From NCBI GenBank assembly GCA_038228485.1, contig JBBRPG010000136.1, positions 1 through 11,235 of the forward strand: a stretch of DNA of 11,235 nt. Reading direction: 5' to 3'. The translations under genes were made by a program, and so were the position numbers. Under the pieces are notes generated by a model. That model ran no database searches and was not told where the DNA came from. It worked only from the letters and a program-made list of their open reading frames with translations. Within the stretch, counting starts at the first letter, position 1. Each line of letters opens with the position of its first letter. Shown one piece after another: positions 6,170 through 11,235 of the stretch. The stretch is from DATARH01 sp038228485 (GTDB taxonomy: Bacteria; Pseudomonadota; Alphaproteobacteria; ATCC43930; CGMCC-115725).

Positions 6170-6814
6170 ATGGCGAAATTCGGGATCGGGCGCGCCACGA
6201 TCATGGCGTTGTATCTGGCCGCCGCGGCGCTCGGGCTGGGCGCGGTCGGCCGGGACACGCCGGCCCCGCTGCCAGAGGACAAGACCACCGCCGACCCGCG
6301 GCCGGGTGAACTGCTGATCGCGTCGTCGCAGATTGCCGACCCGCGCTTTCACCACACCGTCATCCTGGTGCTGCGCCACGACAAGGACGGCGCCTTTGGC
6401 ATCGTCGTCAACCGGCCGATCGCCGAACGCCCCATCGCCGAACTGCTCAAGGCCGCCGGCGACAAGGACAGCGACGCCGAAGGCTCGATCGGCGTGTTCG
6501 ACGGCGGGCCGGTGCAGCGGCAAAAGGGCTTTGTCGTCCATACCGCCGAGTATCGCCGCCCGGACACGCTCGCGGTCGACGGCAAGGTGGCGATGACCGC
6601 GAGCAAGGAGACGCTGCGCGACATCGGCCGTCAGCAGGGGCCGAATAAATACTTCTTCGCTTTTGGCTATGCCGGCTGGGGCGCCGGCCAGCTCGAAGGC
6701 GAGATCGCCCGCCGCGACTGGCTAACCATCCCCGAGGATGCCGCCCTCGTCTTCGACGAAGATCGCGACACGGTGTGGGAGCATGCGCTCGCCCGCCGCG
6801 GCCAGGATTTGTGA
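6170..6814 (+). CDS. YqgE/AlgH family protein with N-terminal hydrophobic (export or anchor) segment
   Basis: The body (about 45-214) is a full YqgE/AlgH (DUF179) domain: PGELLIASSQIADPRF, GAFGIVVNRPI, GGPVQRQKGFVVHT, and FAFGYAGWGAGQLEGEI near the C-terminus. Unlike ordinary family members, which begin almost at the PGELL motif, it has about 45 extra residues: a basic start (AKFGIGR), a hydrophobic stretch IMALYLAAAALGLGAVG (11-27), then a proline- and charge-rich linker. This looks like a signal peptide or membrane anchor, placing the domain outside the cytoplasm. No lipobox Cys and no Cys anywhere are present. The start is ATG 6170, with GTG 6167 directly before it and ATG 6203 as a third option that keeps the hydrophobic part. 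The biochemical function of the family is not established. A paralog lies at 7656. Confidence 0.88.
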   Translation: MAKFGIGRATIMALYLAAAALGLGAVGRDTPAPLPEDKTTADPRPGELLIASSQIADPRFHHTVILVLRHDKDGAFGIVVNRPIAERPIAELLKAAGDKDSDAEGSIGVFDGGPVQRQKGFVVHTAEYRRPDTLAVDGKVAMTASKETLRDIGRQQGPNKYFFAFGYAGWGAGQLEGEIARRDWLTIPEDAALVFDEDRDTVWEHALARRGQDL

Positions 6815-6874
6815 GGTTGCCCTTTTGCCCGGCCGCGGCTTTCCGCATCCGAGCCGTATCAAACCAGTTGCCCT

Positions 6875-6927
6875 CCCCCGGGCTTGTCCCGGGGGTCGGC
6901 GTGGATGGCCGGGTCAAGCCCGGCCAC
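6875..6927. terminator. Two tandem hairpins between convergent genes, REP-like, possible bidirectional terminator
   Basis: A perfect 8-bp stem cccccggg/cccggggg (6875-6882 and 6888-6895, loop cttgt) is followed by a 7-bp stem ggccggg/cccggcc (6907-6913 and 6919-6925, loop tcaag). The loops are near-complementary (cttgt against tcaag), so alternative pairings are possible. The element lies between the convergent AlgH gene (ends 6814) and the peroxiredoxin (ends 6952). No proper T-run follows either stem. The sequence type is common between alphaproteobacterial genes. Confidence 0.5.
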
Positions 6928-6951
6928 GGGCAAAAACTTAGGCTTTAGGCC

Positions 6952-7434
6952 CTACAGCGCCTTCAGCATCGTGTCGGCGTCGGAGACCTCGAACTTGCCG
7001 GGCGCCTCGACGTGCAGCGCCTTGACGACGCCGTTGTCGACCAGCATCGAATAGCGCTGCGAGCGCTTGCCGAGCCCGGCCTTGGTGGCGTCGAGCTCGA
7101 GATCGATGGCGCGGGCGAAATCGCCGCTGCCGTCGGCCAGCATCATCACCTTGCCGTCGGTCTTCTGGTCCTTGCCCCAGGCGCCCATGACGAAAGCGTC
7201 GTTGACCGAGACGCAGGCGACGGTGTCGACGCCCTTTGCCTTCAGCGCATCGATCTTGTCGACATAGCCGGGCAGGTGACGCTGTGAGCAGGTCGGGGTG
7301 AACGCGCCCGGCACCGCAAAGAGGGCGACCTTCTTGCCGCTGAACAGCTCGTCGCTGCTGATCTCCTTGGGGCCTTCGGGGGTGAGGTACTTGAAGGTGG
7401 AAGCGGGAACCTTGTCGCCAACCTTGATGGTCAT
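6952..7434 (-). CDS. Prx5-type peroxiredoxin (AhpC/TSA superfamily, 1-Cys form)
   Basis: It reduces hydrogen peroxide and organic hydroperoxides in the cytoplasm, using glutaredoxin, glutathione or thioredoxin as donor. The 160 residues match the Prx5 family without fused glutaredoxin. The active site is FAVPGAFTPTCS, with Thr46 and the peroxidatic Cys49; the Arg of the LGKRSQRYSM segment (about 122-131) completes the site. The only other cysteine, Cys74 in VACVSVND, is not at a usual resolving position, hence a 1-Cys call. GAGG ten bases before the ATG supports the start. It is transcribed alone, divergent from the second AlgH gene and convergent with the first. Confidence 0.95.
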   Translation of the reverse strand: MTIKVGDKVPASTFKYLTPEGPKEISSDELFSGKKVALFAVPGAFTPTCSQRHLPGYVDKIDALKAKGVDTVACVSVNDAFVMGAWGKDQKTDGKVMMLADGSGDFARAIDLELDATKAGLGKRSQRYSMLVDNGVVKALHVEAPGKFEVSDADTMLKAL

Positions 7435-7655
7435 CGTGTCGTTCCTCTGGATGGGTGGCTCGGCGGGCGCGCGGATAGGGTGAGCGCCGCGCCGATAGGG
7501 GCCAAAAGCGATAGCATAGCGCGGGAGCCCGCGTAAACCGCGGCCGCCCCGGCTATATCCGGACTATATCACGTCTCGTTTCAGCAGCCGCTTTTTGGTT
7601 CGCAATCCCGGCCAAGCGCCTATATTTGCTGCACAGGTGCAACGGAGGACCCGCC
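7435..7655. promoter_or_regulatory. Divergent control region between peroxiredoxin and second AlgH gene
   Basis: The 221-bp gap must drive both genes. It holds several short ordered repeats: gataggg at 7474-7480 and 7494-7500 (20 bp apart), ctatatc at 7553-7559 and 7564-7570 (11 bp apart), and a 6-bp palindrome cgcggg-ag-cccgcg at 7520-7533. TATATT at 7621-7626 could be a -10 for the plus-strand gene, with TTGGTT upstream at an over-long spacing of 20. A clear ribosome site GGAGG lies at 7644-7648, seven bases before the GTG. No regulator can be named. Confidence 0.35.
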
Positions 7656-8213
7656 GTGACCTCGCTTACCGGCCAGCTTTTGGTCGCGATGCCGCAGATG
7701 CAGGATCCGCGCTTCGCCCGCTCGGTGGTTTACATGTGCGCCCATAGCGAGGACGCGGGGGCGATGGGGCTCGTCATCAACAAGAAGATCGACGCGCTGA
7801 CCCTCGACGAGCTTTACAAGCATTTGAATATCGAACCGACCGGGCCAAACCGGCCACGGCCGGTGCATTTCGGCGGCCCGGTCGATCCCGGCCGCGGCTT
7901 TGTTCTGCACAGCGCCGACTACCGCGAGGAGGCGACGCTGGAGCTCACCGGCGATTTTGCGATGACCGCGACGCTCGACATATTGCGCGCGATGGGCAAG
8001 GGCGAAGGGCCGCAGCAATGCCTGCTGGCGCTCGGCTATGCCGGTTGGGCGCCGGGCCAACTCGACGCCGAGATCCAGGCGAACGGATGGCTTATGGTCG
8101 CCGCCGACGCCGAGCTGGTGTTCGACGCCGCGCTCGACAAAAAATGGCAGCGCGCACTCGAAAAGATCGGGGTCAGCCCGTCGATGCTGTCGAGCGACGC
8201 CGGGCACGCCTGA
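7656..8213 (+). CDS. YqgE/AlgH family protein, ordinary cytosolic form
   Basis: The 185 residues are the standard length of this family (DUF179), whose role remains unclear; in Pseudomonas AlgH was linked to alginate and other outputs. Motifs: TGQLLVAMPQMQDPRF at the very N-terminus, GAMGLVINKKI, FGGPVDPGRGFVLHS, and ALGYAGWAPGQLDAEIQANGW. GTG 7656 is chosen because GGAGG sits seven bases upstream and the first conserved motif starts just after it; a TTG at 7626 would add ten residues. It contains two cysteines, in MCAHS and QQCLLAL, unlike the paralog at 6170. No signal peptide. The lipoprotein gene follows 30 bases downstream on the same strand. Confidence 0.93.
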   Translation: MTSLTGQLLVAMPQMQDPRFARSVVYMCAHSEDAGAMGLVINKKIDALTLDELYKHLNIEPTGPNRPRPVHFGGPVDPGRGFVLHSADYREEATLELTGDFAMTATLDILRAMGKGEGPQQCLLALGYAGWAPGQLDAEIQANGWLMVAADAELVFDAALDKKWQRALEKIGVSPSMLSSDAGHA

Positions 8214-8243
8214 ACGAGCGCCATTGCACCCGCGAGACCCCAA

Positions 8244-8537
8244 ATGAATCATGTTCAAGGCCGATTTTTCTTGGTCATTGTACTCGCGCTCAGTAGCTGC
8301 GGGCCGGCAATCAAGGAGCCGCAGCAGACCCCCGCTCTGACACCCCAATTCCTCGCTCCCGAGGCGACACCCGCACCGAAAGGAAGCCAAAAGTACATCA
8401 AGCCTAGCCCTCAGGCCTGCACGCGGGCTTCCTTAGATGTGCTCGACGCAAACCAAGAACTGTCCAGAATAGACCCGCTCGGCACAAGCATCCTGCGCAA
8501 CGCGATGGAGGCGCAGGATCGGGCATGCGCATACTAA
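8244..8537 (+). CDS. Small predicted lipoprotein, unknown function
   Basis: A 97-residue protein I do not recognise. It begins MNHVQGRFFLVIVLALSSCG: a short start with one Arg, a hydrophobic core and a lipobox LSSC with Cys19, so it should be exported and lipidated; Gly20 after the Cys does not suggest inner-membrane retention. Next is a proline- and glutamine-rich spacer (about 21-57), then a short region with Cys59 and Cys95, which could form one disulfide. Base composition is less GC-rich than the flanking core genes. No strong ribosome site precedes the ATG. It lies 30 bases after the second AlgH gene and three bases before the next frame, so a shared transcript is likely. Confidence 0.65.
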   Translation: MNHVQGRFFLVIVLALSSCGPAIKEPQQTPALTPQFLAPEATPAPKGSQKYIKPSPQACTRASLDVLDANQELSRIDPLGTSILRNAMEAQDRACAY

Positions 8538-8582
8538 CGGGTGACAAGCCTCTACAAATGGCAGAATAGCGAGTCGGTTGAT

Positions 8583-8855
8583 ATGGCACAGGAACATCCC
8601 ATAGCCGTTTGCCCCGAATGTCGGGCTTTTATATCTGAGGGCGGGAAGGCCTATTTAATCAGCGAGCGATGCCAACAGCAAATCGACGCTCATTGCTGCA
8701 AGGGAGTTTATACGACTGCCCTTAACCCGGCGGATTGGGCGCGGTGCAATTCATGTTCAGCCGAAGGCTTCGCTGACAACAAGAAGTGCCGTGTTTGCAA
8801 TGGTGCTGGTTGGGTATATCAGCGCGACCGAGTCGGGCGGCTGATCTTGAATTAG
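8583..8855 (+). CDS. Cysteine-rich zinc-binding small protein with DnaJ-like CxxC repeats
   Basis: The 90 residues from ATG 8583 contain nine cysteines: CPEC (10-13), Cys30, Cys38-Cys39, CNSCSAEG (55-62) and CRVCNGAGW (69-77). The last two resemble the CxxCxGxG units of the DnaJ zinc-finger domain, so a bound zinc ion is likely. A J-domain is absent. Function is unknown; such orphan fingers occur in small chaperone-like or regulatory proteins. An in-frame GTG at 8541, three bases after the lipoprotein stop, would add 14 residues and could be the coupled start; the ATG is preferred because the extra residues look non-conserved, but this is uncertain. Composition is AT-richer than its neighbours, as with the lipoprotein. 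It is convergent with the acetyltransferase, 25 bases away. Confidence 0.72.
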   Translation: MAQEHPIAVCPECRAFISEGGKAYLISERCQQQIDAHCCKGVYTTALNPADWARCNSCSAEGFADNKKCRVCNGAGWVYQRDRVGRLILN

Positions 8856-8880
8856 CCAGGATCGCATACCTCGGACGGCG

Positions 8881-9480
8881 TTACCCGCGCCAATCCTCGC
8901 GCAGGATGGCGAAGAGCAAATGGTCCTGCCATTTGCCGTCGATCAGCAGATAGCGGCGGGCGTAGCCCTCCTCGACAAAGCCGGTGCGCAGCAGCAAGGA
9001 CCGGCTCGGCACGTTGGTCGGCAAGCAGGCCGCCTCGACCCGGTGCAGGCGCAAGCGGTCGAACGAGAAATCGAGCACCAGCGGCAACGCCGCGGTCATA
9101 AAGCGCTGGCGGGCGAAGGGCAGCCCGACCCAATAGCCAAGGCTGGCGGTCTCGGCGACGCCGCGGCGCATGTTCGACAGGCCGATGCCGCCGACAAGCA
9201 CATCGTCGGGGCGGAAAATAAAAAAATTATAGCCCTGGTCGCCGCGCCAATCGTCGCCGTAGCGCGCGATGCGGGCGCGGAAATTGGCGCGGCTCAGCGC
9301 GTCGGCGGGCCAGGTCGGCTCCCACGGCGAGAGGAAGTCGCGCGAGCGCGCGCGCAGCGCCGCCCAGGCCTCGTAATCGCCGCGCTCGGGCGGGCGCAGG
9401 AACACCTGCTCGCCGTCGAGCCGCAGCGCGTCGGCGCGGGTCGAGAACAGGCGCGGGAAGGTCTTGCGTTGCGGCGCCAT
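8881..9480 (-). CDS. GNAT N-acetyltransferase, RimJ/RimL type
   Basis: The 199-residue length and pattern fit the RimJ/RimL group, which acetylates protein N-termini or small amines using acetyl-CoA. Visible parts: EQVFLRPPERGDYEAW near the N-terminus (24-40), WVGLPFARQRFMTAALPLVLDF (motif A region, about 117-139) and LHRVEAACLPTNVPSRSLLLRTGFVEEGYARRYL (motif B and the typical family ending). The pyrophosphate loop PFARQRFMTAA is a departure from the usual Q/RxxGxG, with Arg in place of Gly, a common RimJ-group variation. The ATG at 9480 lies 11 bases after the M16 peptidase stop, with AAGG seven bases upstream, so it belongs to the thrC operon. A longer frame upstream overlaps the peptidase and was rejected. 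Confidence 0.9.
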   Translation of the reverse strand: MAPQRKTFPRLFSTRADALRLDGEQVFLRPPERGDYEAWAALRARSRDFLSPWEPTWPADALSRANFRARIARYGDDWRGDQGYNFFIFRPDDVLVGGIGLSNMRRGVAETASLGYWVGLPFARQRFMTAALPLVLDFSFDRLRLHRVEAACLPTNVPSRSLLLRTGFVEEGYARRYLLIDGKWQDHLLFAILREDWRG

Positions 9481-9491
9481 CGCCAGCCTTG

Positions 9492-10751
9492 TCAGACGCC
9501 GAGCCGCGCCTGCAGGCGCGCAAAGTCTTCGAGCTTGCCGACCGGGCCCAGCCCCACCAGGGTCGGGGGTCCATTGCGCCAATGGGCGACGACGCGGCCG
9601 ATCGCGGCGTCGTCGACCGCGTCGATGCGGCGGACCAGATCGTCGGGGTCGAACGGCGTGCCGTGGATCAGCATGTGCTGCGCCAACTGCTCGCAGCGCG
9701 CCGAGGTGCTTTCGAGCGACATCAGCAGGCCGGCCTTCATCTGCGCCTTGGCCCGGGCCAATTCGACCGGGGTGAACCCGTCGTCGAGCTTGCGGGTTTC
9801 CTCGCACAGTACCGGCAATAGCTCGGCCGCCTCGCCCTCGCCGGTGCCGGCATAGATGCCGAACAGGCCGCCGTCACGGTAGCCGTGGGTAAAGGAATAG
9901 ATCGAATAGACCAGGCCGCGCTTCTCGCGCACCTCCTGGAACAAGCGCGAGGACATGCCGCCACCGAACGCGGTCGACAGCACCGCCGCGGCGTAATAAT
10001 CGGGGTCGCCGAGCTGCACCCCGGGAAAACCGAGGACGAGGTGCAGCTGTTCGAGGTCGCGGCCCTGGCGATGCTCGCCGCCGACATAGCGCGCCGTCTC
10101 GGTCGACACCGCGCGCTCGGCCGGCATCCCCGACAAGAGCTTGTCGGCGAGCTCGACAAAGGCGGCGTGGTCGATATTGCCGGCCGCCGACAGCACCATC
10201 CGCGAGGCGCCGTAATGGTCGCGCAGATAGGCGACGACCGATTTGCGCGACAGCTTCTTGATGATCTTGGGGCTGCCCAGCACCGGCCGGCCCATCGCCT
10301 GGTCGGGGAAGGCGCGCTCCTGGAAATAATCGAAGATGATGTCGTCGGGCGTGTCGTTGGCCTGGCCGATCTCCTGCAGGATGACGGTGCGCTCGCGTTC
10401 GAGCTCCTTGGGCTCGAAGGTAGAGTGCTGCAGGATGTCGGCGAGGATGTCGAGCGCGAGGGCGACATCCTCCTTCAGCACCTTGGCGTAATAGGCGGTG
10501 CTTTCGCGCGAGGTGTAGGCGTTGAGGTGGCCGCCGACCGCCTCGATCTCCTCGGCGATGGCGAGCGCGCTGCGCCGCTTGGTGCCCTTGAACGCCATGT
10601 GCTCGAGGAAATGGGCGACGCCGTTGACCTTGGCCGGCTCGTGCCGCGTCCCGACATCGACCCAGAGGCCCAGCGACACCGTCGCGACCGTGTCGATCCG
10701 GTCGGTGACGATGCGCAGCCCGTTCGAGAGCGTCGCCAGCTCAGCGGTCAT
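9492..10751 (-). CDS. M16-family zinc metallopeptidase (mitochondrial-processing-peptidase-like)
   Basis: At 419 residues it is a standard single-unit M16B pitrilysin-fold peptidase, close to the beta subunit of mitochondrial processing peptidase. The inverted zinc motif HFLEH is at 47-51 (His47, Glu50, His51), and the third ligand Glu127 in VILQEI follows at exactly the family's spacing of 76. The second domain has the signature GGGMSSRLFQEVREKRGLVYSI, with the Arg and Tyr that bind substrate. All catalytic residues are present, so it should be active. The ATG overlaps the thrC stop by 4 bp (ATGA), which couples the two. The thrC-M16-GNAT order recurs in alphaproteobacteria. The natural substrate is unknown. 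No signal peptide is evident. Confidence 0.96.
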   Translation of the reverse strand: MTAELATLSNGLRIVTDRIDTVATVSLGLWVDVGTRHEPAKVNGVAHFLEHMAFKGTKRRSALAIAEEIEAVGGHLNAYTSRESTAYYAKVLKEDVALALDILADILQHSTFEPKELERERTVILQEIGQANDTPDDIIFDYFQERAFPDQAMGRPVLGSPKIIKKLSRKSVVAYLRDHYGASRMVLSAAGNIDHAAFVELADKLLSGMPAERAVSTETARYVGGEHRQGRDLEQLHLVLGFPGVQLGDPDYYAAAVLSTAFGGGMSSRLFQEVREKRGLVYSIYSFTHGYRDGGLFGIYAGTGEGEAAELLPVLCEETRKLDDGFTPVELARAKAQMKAGLLMSLESTSARCEQLAQHMLIHGTPFDPDDLVRRIDAVDDAAIGRVVAHWRNGPPTLVGLGPVGKLEDFARLQARLGV

Positions 10752-11235
10752 GCGGCCTTCCCCAAGCGGCGCGCCCGCTCGCGGACAAAGCGGGCGACGG
10801 CTGCGATATCGTTGGGCAGGACCGTGACCCGTTCGCGTTTTTCCATGATCGCTGCGAGTGCCGGCGGCAAGGGCGGGCGGATGCCGGTCGCCTGCTCGAC
10901 CGCGTCGGCAAACTTCGCCGGATGCGCGGTCGCCAGCGTCACCATCGGCGCTTCGGTACTGTCACCGTGGGCGCGGGCGGCGGCGATGCCGATTGCGGTG
11001 TGCGGATCGACCAGCATGCCGGTGCGCTTATAGGTCTCGCCGATCTCGGCCAGGGTGCCGGCGTCGTCAACGCGGTGCCCGGCAAAGAGTTTGCCCGCGG
11101 CATGCCAGGCCTGATCGTCGGGCGGCAGCGCGCCATCGCGGCGGAACGCGGCGATGGCCTGCGACACCGCGGCGCCGTTGCGGCCTTTCAGCTCGAACAG
11201 CAGCCGCTCGAAATTGCTCGCCACCTGGATGTCCA
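10748..11235 (-). CDS. thrC: Threonine synthase, C-terminal part, cut by the window edge
   Basis: Threonine synthase makes L-threonine from O-phospho-L-homoserine with pyridoxal phosphate. Only the last 162 codons lie here. The frame is open from the edge and begins with DIQVASNFERLLFEL, a strongly conserved stretch of the proteobacterial enzyme. After it come GYTH-like residues (GETYKRTGMLVDPHTAIGIAA, with the family's DPHTA) and the motif TLATAHPAKFADAVE, both diagnostic of the C-terminal domain. An in-frame GTG at 11224 is not the true start, because conserved residues lie before it. The stop overlaps the M16 peptidase start by 4 bp. Confidence 0.95.
   Translation of the reverse strand, partial: DIQVASNFERLLFELKGRNGAAVSQAIAAFRRDGALPPDDQAWHAAGKLFAGHRVDDAGTLAEIGETYKRTGMLVDPHTAIGIAAARAHGDSTEAPMVTLATAHPAKFADAVEQATGIRPPLPPALAAIMEKRERVTVLPNDIAAVARFVRERARRLGKAA

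Noticed and set aside
9481..9807. N-terminal extension of the acetyltransferase
   Set aside because: It overlaps the end of the M16 peptidase in another frame; the ATG at 9480 gives the normal family length.
9885..11033. Plus-strand open frame of 382 codons
   Set aside because: It is antisense to the M16 peptidase and thrC, both secure by motif; no ribosome site or domain.

Overview
The window reads as a chromosomal segment of a high-GC alphaproteobacterium. The evidence is GC-rich codon use, the thrC / M16 peptidase / GNAT order at the right end, a branched-chain 2-oxoacid dehydrogenase E1alpha of the type seen in Sphingomonadales, and palindromic intergenic repeats typical of alphaproteobacteria. 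Sphingomonadales or a close relative is my best guess; no 16S or other marker is present to confirm it.

Left part (1-6109, minus strand). Reading in the direction of transcription, the order is: an aminoglycoside-phosphotransferase-fold kinase of the ACAD10/11 type; a parD antitoxin with a three-box operator; a parE toxin broken by a one-base frameshift; a 3-hydroxyacyl-CoA dehydrogenase; a short-chain dehydrogenase (4-bp overlap with the previous gene); then bkdA1, bkdA2 and the start of bkdB (E1alpha, E1beta and E2 of the branched-chain 2-oxoacid dehydrogenase complex). All are on one strand with short gaps, so a CoA-thioester and branched-chain catabolism operon is likely, with the toxin-antitoxin remnant lodged inside it. 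The E2 linker, at the window edge, is partly encoded by a palindromic repeat of intergenic type.

Middle (6110-8855). Two YqgE/AlgH-family genes lie on the plus strand. One has an N-terminal hydrophobic segment and lacks cysteine; the other is an ordinary cytosolic form. A Prx5-type peroxiredoxin on the minus strand sits between them. The second AlgH gene is followed by two small genes of unlike composition: a predicted lipoprotein and a cysteine-rich protein with a DnaJ-like zinc-binding segment.

Right part (8881-11235, minus strand). The 3' end of threonine synthase, a mitochondrial-processing-peptidase-like M16 protease (4-bp overlap) and a RimJ/RimL-type N-acetyltransferase (11-bp gap) form a tight operon.

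Most genes are ordinary core metabolism. The most unusual points are the decayed ParE with an intact ParD and operator ahead of a metabolic operon, the coding palindromic repeat in E2, the exported-looking AlgH paralog, and the lipoprotein/zinc-finger pair. I do not see a clearly new defence or mobile system.
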